Counted from the stretch's first letter, positions 50,501-59,449 are shown. The stretch: 64,000 bases of DNA from Streptacidiphilus pinicola (GCF_003258295.1 NZ_QKYN01000027.1:45443-109442); one strand, 5' to 3'. Translations and numbers: made by a program. Notes: generated from the sequence alone by a model not told the origin.

Positions 50501-51499
50501 ATGACTCAGCGGTCCGGTAACCCCAGGGGGCCTGCTCCTCGCCCAAACCGACGAACCCGCACACAGAACGCCCCTCAGGCGGAAAGCGCGGACGAGTTCG
50601 CAGCGTCAGAGCTCCAGGAATCCGGGAACCCGTTCGTTTCAGCGTTCAGCGAAGTCGCCGACGCGCTCTACGCGCTACCGCCCAGCGAGTTCACCGAGGC
50701 CCGGAACGAGGCGGCCCAGCAGGCCAAACGCGCCGGGGACCGCGAGCTGGTCGAGCGGCTCAGGACGCTGCGCCGCCCGACCGCGGCGGCGCACGCGCTG
50801 AACCTGCTGGTGCGCGCCCATCCGGACCAGGTGGAGCAGCTGCGGGAACTCGGGCCGGGCCTGCGCAACGCCCAGGAGCGACTGCAGGGTCTCCGGCTGC
50901 GGGAACTCTCCGCCCGGCGCAGTGCACTCGTCCAGGCCGTCGCGGCGCAGGCGCGGCGCGAAGCCGCTCAGGCCGGGCAGCCGGTCACCGACCAGGCCGC
51001 CGACGAGCTCGACCAGACGCTGCGCGCCGTTCTCGCCGACGAGACCGCCGCCGAGGAGTTCGCCGCGGGCCGGCTCACACACGCCCTCACCCCCGGCAAC
51101 ACCCTCCGGGGCCTGCCCACCGACGCCCCCACGCACCCAGCGGCCCGCCCGTCCGCACCCGGCGAAGCCGAACGGGACCGCGCGGCGGAGAATAAGCGGC
51201 GCCTGACCGAGGCCGAGCAGGAGCTACGCCAACTGGAGGCCGAGCAGCGCTCCGTCGGAACAACCCTCGATCGCGTCCGCGCCCAGGCCGAGCGTGCCGA
51301 CGACCAGGCCCGCAGGAGCCGGGAACGCGTGCAGCACGCGGAACGGGCCCTCGTCCAGGCCCGCGACGCTCTCGACGCGGCGGAGCAGACGGCGGCGGCG
51401 TCCCAAACCGAGGTGGCCGCGGCCGAGAGTCGAGCCGAGCAGCTCCAGGCCAGGCTGGAAGCCCAGCAGGCCGCGGTCGACCGCCTGCAGCACGGGTGA
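50501..51499 (+). CDS. Long coiled-coil protein of unknown function
   Basis: The 332-residue protein has a disordered Pro/Arg N-terminus, then helices with NPFVSAFSEVADALYALPPS and FTEARNEAAQQAKRAGDREL, and, from about residue 225, a continuous coiled coil (RRLTEAEQELRQLEAEQRSV to the end). ATG 50501 lies ten bases after GGAG; a GTG at 50492 is too close to it. Homologues occur in Streptomyces, with no known function. Confidence 0.75.
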   Translation: MTQRSGNPRGPAPRPNRRTRTQNAPQAESADEFAASELQESGNPFVSAFSEVADALYALPPSEFTEARNEAAQQAKRAGDRELVERLRTLRRPTAAAHALNLLVRAHPDQVEQLRELGPGLRNAQERLQGLRLRELSARRSALVQAVAAQARREAAQAGQPVTDQAADELDQTLRAVLADETAAEEFAAGRLTHALTPGNTLRGLPTDAPTHPAARPSAPGEAERDRAAENKRRLTEAEQELRQLEAEQRSVGTTLDRVRAQAERADDQARRSRERVQHAERALVQARDALDAAEQTAAASQTEVAAAESRAEQLQARLEAQQAAVDRLQHG

Positions 51500-51544
51500 A
51501 CGGGCGGGCCGCAAACGATGGACTCCAGGGCCGCGGCGCTGTCC

Positions 51545-52218
51545 TCACGTGGTCGGGCCGGGGCGGCCGATCCGGGCACCGGCTACACCGGCCGGGTCCT
51601 CGGGCGGCGGGCCGAACAGCACGTTGCCGGGCTGGAAGTCCCGGTGGAGGAACCGCCCTTCGTAGCGCAGCGGGGGCGTGCGGATCACGTCGATCGCTGC
51701 AGTCCAGACCGCGGTGTCCGCGCCCTCGGGGGTCACCACCGTGCCGGCGGTCGTCAGCGCCACGTACTCCCGGGGCCGGACGGCCGGCCGCACCGCGTGG
51801 ACCGCCACGAGTTGACGGGCCAGCAGGGGCAGGCGCGTCTCCGGCCCCTCGTCGTCGAGGAGCATCCGGCCCGGCAGGTGGGTCATGAGGAGCGAGGGGT
51901 ACTCGCAGTGCGCGGCGGTCGGATCGACGGCGACAAGTCCGGGAGCCCGCACGCCGGTGTCGGTGAGCGTGGTCAGGGCGTCGGCCTCCCTGTGCAGGAG
52001 GTCCTCGGCCGGCCCCTGCCGGGTCTCGTCGACGAAGGAGCGCAGCACCAGGTGCCGGGTGCCTCCGTCCCGGGTGCCATGGTCAGTCTCCGCATGTCGG
52101 CGGTGGCGCCGCCCCGCAGCGTCTCGGCTCGGACGAACCGTTCGCCGGACTCCAGATGCCGGAGCACCCAGGCCAGTGTCAACGGTCGGACAGTGGCCGC
52201 CTCATGATGATGGGTCAC
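51545..52218 (-). pseudogene. Aminoglycoside phosphotransferase-like kinase gene, frameshifted and truncated
   Basis: The first frame gives LTLAWVLRHLESGERFVRAE and LRGGATADMRRLTM, the APH/ChoK N-terminal lobe. Around 52075-52085 the frame shifts by one, and the next frame continues GGTRHLVLRSFVDE..., PSLLMTHLPGRMLLDD and the Brenner motif RFLHRDFQPGNVLF. It then ends after GVAGARIGRPGPTT, before the DxD metal motif (WxD) and the C-terminal helices. Two defects make function unlikely. Confidence 0.75.
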
Positions 52219-52331
52219 GGTGCCACCTCATCATCCGGGCGGCGGCACGCGCGAACCCTTGAAGGCTTCCGCAGGATGCCGAAGGCGAAGGCCAGCGACC
52301 CGCCGAGGGGACGGGCCTCGCTGACGTCTCC

Positions 52332-53597
52332 TCAGCTGTGACTGCGGGTGTAGACAGCCACGAAGTCGCGGCTCGATTCCTGGTAGTAGCGATCGGCCGG
52401 ACGGACGAAGTTGACGAGGTTGTGCGGAGTGGGATCGGCCGTGTCGTGGGAGCCGTCGTAGGAGATGAAGGACGGCCAGCTCAGGTTGATGTCGAGCATC
52501 ATTGCCGTGACGGCTCCGGCGCGTTGGAGCAGGACCGCGAGGGTCTGCACGGAGAGAACCCGGCCGCCGACATAGATGATGTTCCCGTTCTTGTCGACGC
52601 CCACGCCGGAGCGGGCCACGAACGGGGCACCCTGGTCGGTGAAGCCCCACGTCGCCGTGCCACCGTCGTAGACCTGCTGGGTGACCTGCCCGTGCGCAAC
52701 CAGCGGCACCAGGCACTGGCGGACTCCGACCACGTCCGGCGTCATGCGGACGTCCTGCCCCCACACGCCGATCCGCAGCGACCCGTTCTTGTAGAAGACC
52801 TCGGTGGCGGCGCCGTCCCGCAGCGTTCCCACCGTGCGGCCGTCCAGGTAGAACCCTCCGTGGGAATCGCCGTTGGACACCTTGAAGCCGCCGTTGTACG
52901 TGGCGACCAGGCCGAGCCGCTGCCCGGACGGGACCGTGTCGGGAACACCCCAGTTGCCGCCCGGCTCCTGGAAGCCGGGGTGCAGTGCGAAGGACAGGGC
53001 GCTCTGCTTCATCCACACGACACCGACCGGGAAGGAGGTGTACTGGGTGTCCGGGCGCATCGTGGCGCTCTGGACGACCGGCTGCCCGTGCTCCTCGATC
53101 AGCGGGCTGAAATCCCCCTCGCCCGGAAGCGCCGGGCTGACCAACGGCTTCACCGGCGCGTGCAGCGTGATGGCGGCCTTGCGCGCGAGGTCCTGCTGCC
53201 GCTGTGCGGCCTGCATCCGGGCCAGCGCGTCCGGCGGGACGGCGCCCCCGGCCTTCGGCGGCGTGTAGGTCTGCACTTCGAGCCAGTTGACCGCCCAGTT
53301 CAGACCATGGTCCCGGCCCCACTCGGCCAATCGGGCCGCCGTGCTGTCCGTTCCCGGTGCCGACAGAGCTCCGTAGACCGAGTAGCCGAGCCACAGAGAG
53401 AAGGCCACCGTCAAGGCGAGCGCGCAGCGCCATATCCGCCGCCAGATCCACCGCCGGTGGGTGATCGGACCCGCCGGGCGCGGACGGCGGCGCAGCAGAC
53501 CGCGGCGTATTCGACGAGCCCGCGCTGAAGGTCGGGGCATCGTCGGTTCGGTCTCGGCAGCCTGGTCCAGCTCGGAGGTGCCTTCCTGCTCCCGCAT
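52332..53597 (-). CDS. Membrane-anchored phosphodiester glycosidase (NAGPA-domain) protein
   Basis: The 421-residue protein starts REQEGTSELDQAAETEPTMP, has a basic stretch and one N-terminal membrane helix (CALALTVAFSLWLGYSVYGAL region), and then a C-terminal NAGPA-type domain: LGLVATYNGGFKVSNGDSHG, GFYLDGRTVGTLRDGAATEV, LLQRAGAVTAMMLDINLSWP. The family includes the uncovering enzyme that removes GlcNAc-1-phosphate, and bacterial members of the DUF2233 group. It probably acts outside the cell on a sugar-phosphodiester. GAGAGGCCGAGGT precedes the start. Confidence 0.85.
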   Translation of the reverse strand: MREQEGTSELDQAAETEPTMPRPSARARRIRRGLLRRRPRPAGPITHRRWIWRRIWRCALALTVAFSLWLGYSVYGALSAPGTDSTAARLAEWGRDHGLNWAVNWLEVQTYTPPKAGGAVPPDALARMQAAQRQQDLARKAAITLHAPVKPLVSPALPGEGDFSPLIEEHGQPVVQSATMRPDTQYTSFPVGVVWMKQSALSFALHPGFQEPGGNWGVPDTVPSGQRLGLVATYNGGFKVSNGDSHGGFYLDGRTVGTLRDGAATEVFYKNGSLRIGVWGQDVRMTPDVVGVRQCLVPLVAHGQVTQQVYDGGTATWGFTDQGAPFVARSGVGVDKNGNIIYVGGRVLSVQTLAVLLQRAGAVTAMMLDINLSWPSFISYDGSHDTADPTPHNLVNFVRPADRYYQESSRDFVAVYTRSHS

Positions 53598-53769
53598 ACC
53601 TCGGCCTCTCGCGCTCGAACGGCATCCCGCGGACGCGCCGGCGCGGATGCTGCCGGGCCGACGCCCTCTGTCGCACCCATGCAACCCGGGCCGATGCCGC
53701 GCCGCCACTTGAGGACTGCCGCCGCGTTCTCTGCACTACCGGCAGGAGGCACGCCAAGGCTTGCTCCTG

Positions 53770-54633
53770 CTATAGGGGCTGCAGCGCCGCGAGTGCCTCG
53801 GTCAGGGTCACGGGCGGGCGGCCGATCAGGCGCCGCAAGTCGCCGGAATCGGTGTACATCTCGCCGCGGCTCAGGCCTAGGTCGGCGTCGGCGAGGACCT
53901 CCGCCAGCTCGGTGGGTAGGCCTACGGCGGCCAGCGCCTGGGCGAACTCGGTCACCGGGAGGTCGGCGTAGGCAATCTTCTTCCCGGCCGCAGCGCCGAT
54001 CGTGGCGGCGAGCTCAGCCAGGGTGAAGGATTCGTCGCCGCCGAGCTCGTACACGGCGCCGGAGTGGCCCTCGGTGGTGAGGACGACCGCCGCGGCCTCG
54101 GCCAGGTCGGCGCGGGACGCCGCGCTGATCCGCCCCTCACCCGCGGCGCCCACGACGGCGCCGTTCTGCAGGATCTGCGGCAGTTGGCTGGTGTAGTTCT
54201 CCAGGTACCAGCCGTTGCGCAACAGCACGCTGGGGATGTGGCGGTCCCGCAGGTACTTCTCGGTCTCGCCGTGCGTGGCGCCGATGATGGTGGTGGCCGT
54301 GTCCGCGTGCGTCGTGCTCGTGTACGCCACCAGCGACACACCCGCGGCCACCGCGGCGTCCATCACGCGGCGGTGGTTGGCGACCCGCTCTCCCACGGGG
54401 ACCGAGGCCGAGATCAGCAGCAGCCTGTCCGCCCCTGCGAAGGCCTCGGTCAGGCTGTCGGCGTCCGCGAAGTCGGCGCGGCGTGCCGTGACGCCCCGGT
54501 CGCCCAGGTCCTTGATCCCGGCGATGTCCCGGCCGGTCGCGATGATGTCCGCGGCCGGGATCCCGCGCCGCAGCAGCGCCTCGACGGTGAGCCTGCCCAG
54601 TTGGCCAGTGGCTCCGGTGACGACGATCGACAT
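53770..54633 (-). CDS. NmrA-type NAD(P)H:quinone oxidoreductase (QorB-like)
   Basis: The 287-residue protein is an atypical SDR: SIVVTGATGQLGRLTVEALL, IATGRDIAGIKDLGDRGVTA, YTSTTHADTATTIIGATHGE, VLLRNGWYLENYTSQLP, SAASRADLAEAAAVVLT. It lacks the YxxxK pair, as do NmrA/HSCARG and QOR2 proteins. It is divergent from an HxlR regulator, the standard pairing, so it is probably induced by quinone or electrophile stress. Confidence 0.9.
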   Translation of the reverse strand: MSIVVTGATGQLGRLTVEALLRRGIPAADIIATGRDIAGIKDLGDRGVTARRADFADADSLTEAFAGADRLLLISASVPVGERVANHRRVMDAAVAAGVSLVAYTSTTHADTATTIIGATHGETEKYLRDRHIPSVLLRNGWYLENYTSQLPQILQNGAVVGAAGEGRISAASRADLAEAAAVVLTTEGHSGAVYELGGDESFTLAELAATIGAAAGKKIAYADLPVTEFAQALAAVGLPTELAEVLADADLGLSRGEMYTDSGDLRRLIGRPPVTLTEALAALQPL

Positions 54634-54724
54634 GGTGGTCACTCCTTCATTTCGTGCGCGCCTCGCGCGCCCGTCGCAGTTCGTCCGCGCGGGATGGAAA
54701 TCAGGGTGACCTGCACACTCTCTG

Positions 54725-54756
54725 TTGGGAAGTAGCCACTTCTTGGTAGGGTACTT
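54725..54756. promoter_or_regulatory. Promoter with AAGTA/TACTT inverted repeat (HxlR site)
   Basis: TTGGGA (54725-54730) and TAGGGT (54747-54752) at 16-bp spacing form a plausible promoter for the HxlR gene. AAGTA (54730-54734) and TACTT (54752-54756) form an inverted repeat spanning it, the symmetry expected for HxlR/YodB-type regulators. Confidence 0.5.
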
Positions 54757-54785
54757 ACCCGAGCGAAAGCATTGAGGTGGGCGGT

Positions 54786-55214
54786 ATGGAGGCTGTCGAA
54801 AAGGCGACCGGACCGGTGGCGTCATTCGATCCGTACGAGCGCGGCTGCCCGTCACGGGACCTGCTCGACCAGATCGGCAGCAAGTGGGCGGTCCTCGTGC
54901 TGGGTGAGCTCGGCCGGAACGGGACCGCCCGGTTCAGCCGGCTCCGGCAGGCGCTGGCGGGCGTGAGCGAGAAGATGCTCACCCAGACACTGCGCACCCT
55001 CGAACGCGACGGGCTGATCAGCCGGACCGTCTACCCGGAGGTGCCGCCGCGCGTGGAGTACGAACTGACCGCGCTCGGCCAGACACTGCGGGAACCGCTG
55101 AAGGCGCTCACGGAGTGGTCGGTGCTACACATCGAGGACGTCATCACCGCCCGCGGGGAGTACGACGACCGATACGACGACCGCACCGAGCGCACTCACA
55201 TCACAGATCTGTAA
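54786..55214 (+). CDS. HxlR-family transcriptional regulator
   Basis: The 142-residue protein has CPSRDLLDQIGSKWAVLVLG, the conserved Cys close to the N-terminus and a winged helix (FSRLRQALAGVSEKMLTQTL, LERDGLISRTVYPEVPPRVE, YELTALGQTLREPL). Cysteine oxidation or alkylation usually releases such regulators from DNA. ATG 54786 is chosen because GAGGT lies seven bases upstream. It probably controls the divergent NmrA-type gene. Confidence 0.92.
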   Translation: MEAVEKATGPVASFDPYERGCPSRDLLDQIGSKWAVLVLGELGRNGTARFSRLRQALAGVSEKMLTQTLRTLERDGLISRTVYPEVPPRVEYELTALGQTLREPLKALTEWSVLHIEDVITARGEYDDRYDDRTERTHITDL

Positions 55215-55284
55215 CCAGCCGACTATTCTGCGTAACCATTCGTATCATCGCCTCAGGTCCGCTTCGTCCTCCGGGGGCTGTTCG

Positions 55285-55737
55285 ATGCGATCGCGTGGCA
55301 GATGGGCGTGGGCGGTCATCCTTCTTGCTTCCCTGGCCGCAGCCGCGAGCTGGTTCGTTCTTCGGGGCACGCAAGACACCGCCCACCACCGAACATCAGG
55401 CGCGCCATCAGCAACTCGGCAGCAGGCACAGCAAGTTGCGCAGGCCCTGACGCGCTTGTCCACCGACCCCGCCGCCCTTGTGGCCACCAGCGCGCGCTCG
55501 GAGGTGGGCAACCAGGCGCGCCAAGCCGTGCCGCCGGGAACCACGGTGACTCCGCAGGTCGACTCGTGGCTGCCCGACGGGGTCGGCGGGGGGATCATGA
55601 CGGTGACCATCGCGGCGCCCGGCACGCCGGCGGCGGACTACGCAGCAGTGATGGTGCAGGAGCGGGGTGCTTGGAAAGTCATGGCGACCCTGCTGCTGCC
55701 CGGTCCGGCCAACTCGTCAACGGCGGGCGCGCGATGA
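55285..55737 (+). CDS. Membrane-anchored or secreted protein coupled to a lipase-like gene
   Basis: The 150-residue protein has an N-terminal membrane segment (WAWAVILLASLAAAASWFVL) and an extracellular domain (QQVAQALTRLSTDPAALVAT, VPPGTTVTPQVDSWLPDG, then VMVQERGAWKVMATLLL, like NTF2/Mce-associated modules). Its TGA overlaps the ATG of the lipase-like gene (ATGA). It could be an accessory or chaperone for that enzyme; not recognised otherwise. Confidence 0.7.
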   Translation: MRSRGRWAWAVILLASLAAAASWFVLRGTQDTAHHRTSGAPSATRQQAQQVAQALTRLSTDPAALVATSARSEVGNQARQAVPPGTTVTPQVDSWLPDGVGGGIMTVTIAAPGTPAADYAAVMVQERGAWKVMATLLLPGPANSSTAGAR

Positions 55738-57812
55738 AACACCGCTACACCGGACGCGTCGTCACTGCCCTGGCCGCCCTTGTGCTTCTCGCGGGAACGC
55801 AGGCCGTCGCGCCACGAGCGGCGGCTTCCGCTCCGGCGCTTCCCAGCGTCCTGATCAACTGGAGCGACCAGTGTCAGTCGGACCGGCTCGGCCTGGACCA
55901 GGACACCGTCCAGCTCGCTCCGACGCTGGCCGGCGACACCACACCGCAGGGAAAGCCCGTCGCCTACGCACCGGACTCCCGCCGGAGGTACACACCGGTC
56001 ATCATCGTGCACGGCTGGACCGGCAGTGACACCCACACCAGCGACCGCACAGGTGATTTCTCCAGCATCATCGATCTGACAGCCAACGCCCTCGGCACAG
56101 TGGACACCACCCGGTCGCTCATCGGACAGTTCCAGAACGTGCCGGGCGCCGCGGTGTTCACCTTCGACTACCACCCCTATTCGGCTCGCTGGGTGGACGA
56201 TTCGCATCTCGGCCCGGCTCTCGGCAAGGTCATCGACTGCCTGTATCAGGCCAGTGGGCAAAAGGTGATCGTCGTCGCGCACTCCATGGGCGGCCTTGTC
56301 ACCCGCTACGCAGCGACCCACCCGGGCCCGGGCGCAGCGGACCGGTCCCGCGAGATCAGCACCGTCGTGACCTTCGGGACCCCGGAAACCGGCTCGGTCG
56401 CCGCGCTTCTGGGCGAGACCCTGCTCGACCAGGGGGCCGTCACCAACCAGACGCTGGCGCTGATCCGGACGATTCTCGCCGTGTGCGGAAGCTATACCAG
56501 CAACGAGATCGAGACAGGAACGCTGTGCGATCGACTGTACGCCCCGGCCCGGGCCCTCGAATCAACCGCCGGACAAGCCCTGCGCTACGGATCGCCCCAA
56601 CTGGCCGCCCTGAAACCCTGGCCGGCCGGCATCACAGTCGACGCCCTCGCCGGCCAGACCACCTTCCAGGTTCCCGACCTGGGCTGGTTCGCGCTGCCTT
56701 GGGACACCGTCCCGGTCAATGTGGGGGACATCATCGTGACGGCCGACTCCGCCCAGCACGGGGCGACGCTGACCAAGACCGTGTCCTGCGATTACCAACT
56801 CAACCCGGCCCGAGGCGCCGGTGACTTCCTCGACCTCAGGCTCAGGCTGGCCAGCAAGGCGGACATTGCGCAGGAGCCCCTCAAGGCCTTCACCGGTGCC
56901 TGCTTCCACGTCGATCTCATGCGTGGCATCGAGTTGACCAACGAGGCTCTCGGCGCCGTGGCCGACGACCTGAGCTCCCGTCAACCTGTCACCGCAGCCG
57001 ACCTGTTGTCCGCGCCCGTGCCGGCCGCCTGCGAACACGACGCAGGCACCCTCACCGGCGGCAGGCTCGCCGGAATCCCCGCCAACCACGGCAGCATGGA
57101 GCTCGCCTGGCTCGACGGCGGCCAGCGGTCCGACCTGCTCGCCCTGGGCGACCTCAACGGTGACGGCTACGGTGACGCGGCCGCCACGCTCGCCTGCAAC
57201 GCCGGCGGCGTGGCCTGGCCCGAGCTGGTCGCCTTCTACACCCCCGGGCCGCACCTACTGGGATACGTCAGCCTCGGCGACATCAACGCACCCGGGCGCC
57301 AGCCTGGCGAGCACGCGGACGTCTACCAACTGCGCTACGACAACGGTGCGGTGGTCGCCGAATGGTCCACGCCGGAGGACGGCGACCCCGGTGCCATGTC
57401 GAGCCTGGACTACACCGCGACGCTGCGGTGGAACGGCCACGGAATCACCGCCGCCAACCTGTCGGCCACCACCGAACTGGCCACCGCAGCGCAGTTCGTC
57501 ACCGACATCCGCCATGGCGACGCCCAGGCGGCGCAGTCCTTGTCAGCCGCCGGCGTCGCCGCGGAGGCCGCCAACCAGCTCCGCTCGTATCCGGACGCGT
57601 TCCAGGCCACCCCCAGCTGCTACGGCGAGAACTCCCTCGACATTCCCGCCCCCGCTGCCGGTCTCACCGCAGCCGGAGGCCCGCAATGGATCCAGAACGC
57701 GCAGCGCATCTGCCTCCTGCCCGCCACCGCCACCGGTGCGCACTATGTCGCACTCGCGATGAACAAGCAGGGCTTCCAGCGCTGGCAGGTCACCTCACTC
57801 GCCATCGTCTGA
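55734..57812 (+). CDS. Secreted lipase-like alpha/beta hydrolase
   Basis: The 692-residue protein has a Sec signal (VVTALAALVLLAGTQAVAP). An alpha/beta-hydrolase domain (about 75-230) follows: oxyanion loop VIIVHGWTGS, nucleophile elbow VVAHSMGGLVTRYAA and VVTFGTPETGS, as in PGAP1-like or class 2 lipases. The second half is not a recognised lipase part; it includes a Ca-binding-like GDLNGDGYGDAAAT motif and beta-rich, possibly FG-GAP-like, segments. It shares the transcript with the preceding membrane-anchored protein. It probably hydrolyses esters outside the cell; the substrate is unknown. Confidence 0.82.
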   Translation: MKHRYTGRVVTALAALVLLAGTQAVAPRAAASAPALPSVLINWSDQCQSDRLGLDQDTVQLAPTLAGDTTPQGKPVAYAPDSRRRYTPVIIVHGWTGSDTHTSDRTGDFSSIIDLTANALGTVDTTRSLIGQFQNVPGAAVFTFDYHPYSARWVDDSHLGPALGKVIDCLYQASGQKVIVVAHSMGGLVTRYAATHPGPGAADRSREISTVVTFGTPETGSVAALLGETLLDQGAVTNQTLALIRTILAVCGSYTSNEIETGTLCDRLYAPARALESTAGQALRYGSPQLAALKPWPAGITVDALAGQTTFQVPDLGWFALPWDTVPVNVGDIIVTADSAQHGATLTKTVSCDYQLNPARGAGDFLDLRLRLASKADIAQEPLKAFTGACFHVDLMRGIELTNEALGAVADDLSSRQPVTAADLLSAPVPAACEHDAGTLTGGRLAGIPANHGSMELAWLDGGQRSDLLALGDLNGDGYGDAAATLACNAGGVAWPELVAFYTPGPHLLGYVSLGDINAPGRQPGEHADVYQLRYDNGAVVAEWSTPEDGDPGAMSSLDYTATLRWNGHGITAANLSATTELATAAQFVTDIRHGDAQAAQSLSAAGVAAEAANQLRSYPDAFQATPSCYGENSLDIPAPAAGLTAAGGPQWIQNAQRICLLPATATGAHYVALAMNKQGFQRWQVTSLAIV

Positions 57813-57873
57813 TCGTCTTCCGAGGCTCTGCTGGGTGCCTGTCCCCGGCTGGCGCATTCCGGAAACCTTCTTC

Positions 57874-57898
57874 GCATGTCCGGGCCCGGAACGGGTAG
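57874..57898 (+). promoter_or_regulatory. SigB-type promoter GCAT-N15-GGGTAG
   Basis: It lies 83 bp before the sigma-factor ATG and has the same spacing and GGGTAG box as the promoter at 43062. SigB-group genes in Streptomyces are often autoregulated through such sites. Confidence 0.55.
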
Positions 57899-57981
57899 GC
57901 GCTCTCTCAGGACGCCCCGAAGCGGGACGGCCCGCGCAGTCGACGACAGCACGGGCACATACCACCTGAGGAGCCCTTTTC

Positions 57982-58812
57982 ATGTTGCCTACGCCGCTGG
58001 TCGGCGCCGAACCGGCAGCCCCCGGTCGGCTTCCCTCGCCCCACGCCGTGGACACCGAGGACGCGCGTGCGCTCTCGTATCTGCTGTTCACACGCCTGGC
58101 CGAGCTCGAGGAAGGCACCGCCGACTACTCCTACGTGCGCAACACCCTGGTCGAAAGCAATCTCGCCCTGGTCCGCTACGCGGTCGCGCAGTTCCGGCAC
58201 CGAACCGAACCCACCGAGGACCTGCTGCAAGTCGGGATCGTGGGTCTGATCAAGGCCATCAACCGCTTCGACCCGGACCGCCATGTCGAGTTCTCGACCT
58301 TCGCGCTGCCGACCATCACCGGCGAGCTCAAGCGCTTCTTCCGGGACACCAGCTGGTCCGTGCGCGTCCCGCGGCGCCTCCAGGAGCTGCGGCTGCGCCT
58401 GGCCAAGGCTCGCGACGAGCTCTCCCAGGAACTGGAGCGCGACCCCACCGACGCCGAGCTGGCCGCACACCTGCAGGTGAGCGAGGCGGACATCGCCGAG
58501 GGTCAGGCCGTGAGCAACGCGTACACCGCCGGCACCCTCGAGGGACCGGAACGCGAGGACGCCGACGGGCCGCAGGCCCGCCGGATGGGATACCTCGACC
58601 GCGGCATCGAGGGCGTGGAGAACCTGGAAAGCCTCAAGCCCCTCATAGCCGCCCTCCCCGAGCGGGAGCGGACCGTGCTGGCACTGCGCTTCACCGGCGA
58701 ACTCACCCAGTCGGAGATCGGCGCCCACCTGGGCATCTCGCAGATGCACGTCTCCCGCATACTCTCCAAGGTCCTCGCGAACCTGCGCGAGGCGCTGCTC
58801 GCCGAGGAGTAA
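57982..58812 (+). CDS. RNA polymerase sigma factor, SigB/SigF/SigG group
   Basis: The 276-residue sigma factor has region 2 (LVRYAVAQFRHRTEPTEDLL, VGIVGLIKAINRFDPDRHVE, FSTFALPTITGELKRFFRDT, with the 2.4 WSVRVPRRLQEL helix), region 3 (LSQELERDPTDAELAAHL) and region 4 (ERTVLALRFTGELTQSEIGA, HLGISQMHVSRILSKVLANL). This group lacks region 1 and governs stress and differentiation in Streptomyces. Its activity should be governed by an RsbW-type HATPase and STAS protein; no such cognate pair adjoins it. It is probably autoregulated. Confidence 0.93.
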   Translation: MLPTPLVGAEPAAPGRLPSPHAVDTEDARALSYLLFTRLAELEEGTADYSYVRNTLVESNLALVRYAVAQFRHRTEPTEDLLQVGIVGLIKAINRFDPDRHVEFSTFALPTITGELKRFFRDTSWSVRVPRRLQELRLRLAKARDELSQELERDPTDAELAAHLQVSEADIAEGQAVSNAYTAGTLEGPEREDADGPQARRMGYLDRGIEGVENLESLKPLIAALPERERTVLALRFTGELTQSEIGAHLGISQMHVSRILSKVLANLREALLAEE

Positions 58813-58867
58813 GCCCCGGGCGTCGTCATGACGGAGACTCCCGGTGTGGGGTGGTTCAACTGGCCGG

Positions 58868-59104
58868 TCACTCCCACACGTCCGAGCCCCCGCCCATCCA
58901 GTCGACCATGCCGTCGGCGTCCAAGTCGAGCTCTTCCAGTCCGGCGCGGCGGCAGAACTCGGCCACGTCGGCGAGCTCATGCGCCTTGCCGATCTGCTCG
59001 CCGAGAATGTCCACGCGCCGGTAGGGGCCCGTCATCGCGTCCGCCTGGACGGGGTGGACGACGACGTGTGCGTGATGATGCTCAGGGGACGGCTGATCGC
59101 TCAT
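58868..59104 (-). CDS. Small His-rich conserved protein
   Basis: The 78-residue protein (MSDQPSPEHHHAHVVVHPVQ, YRRVDILGEQIGKAHELADV, AEFCRRAGLEELDLDADGMV, DWMGGGSDVWE) starts in ATGA overlap with a short upstream frame and is preceded by GGAGG. A decayed copy lies at 25464. Recurrence of both protein and upstream DNA indicates a real gene; function not recognised. The HHHAH cluster could bind metal. Confidence 0.65.
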   Translation of the reverse strand: MSDQPSPEHHHAHVVVHPVQADAMTGPYRRVDILGEQIGKAHELADVAEFCRRAGLEELDLDADGMVDWMGGGSDVWE

Positions 59105-59232
59105 TCCTCCAAGCTGCCCCAGCTGGAAGCAGCCCGCCTGCGGGGCACCTGGGGCGGCGACGGTCGGTGACCCACCCGATCGGACGCGACGACGCGCACC
59201 CTCCGTAAGTCTTTGCTGAGCTGGGCGCTCAT
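59101..59232 (-). CDS. Short frame coupled to the His-rich gene
   Basis: The 43-residue frame (MSAQLSKDLRRVRVVASDRV, GHRPSPPQVPRRRAASSWGS) ends with TGA overlapping the next ATG. Residues such as RRVVAS-RVGH recur in the degraded copy at 25330-25460, which argues that it was once translated. A start only 28 bp from the opposite gene at 59260 leaves little promoter space, so its extent is uncertain. Confidence 0.4.
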   Translation of the reverse strand: MSAQLSKDLRRVRVVASDRVGHRPSPPQVPRRRAASSWGSLEE

Positions 59233-59259
59233 CCACTCAACGAGCTGAGGAGGAGCGCC

Positions 59260-59388
59260 ATGCAGGAGATGATCCCGCGAGACCGGGACCACGACGACGA
59301 CCTCGAACGATTCTACGGACCGGAGGAACCGGACAGCTCCGACGACGACTTCCTCGACGACCTGAACATCGTCTTGGCAGACGAATAG
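59260..59388 (+). CDS. Tiny acidic protein
   Basis: The 42-residue product (MQEMIPRDRDHDDDLERFYG, PEEPDSSDDDFLDDLNIVLADE) has 17 Asp/Glu residues. AGGAGGAGC precedes the ATG at good spacing, and a strong hairpin follows. It has the character of a disordered acidic binding peptide. Not recognised. Confidence 0.6.
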   Translation: MQEMIPRDRDHDDDLERFYGPEEPDSSDDDFLDDLNIVLADE

Positions 59389-59415
59389 AAGCGGGCCTCC
59401 ACGCGAGCGCGAGAG

Positions 59416-59449
59416 AGCCCCCGATGCCGCAACCGCGGCACCGGGGGCT
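59416..59449 (+). terminator. Hairpin terminator after the tiny acidic gene
   Basis: AGCCCCCGATGCCGC and GCGGCACCGGGGGCT pair over 15 bp with one mismatch around the loop AACC, 27 bp after the stop. Confidence 0.75.
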
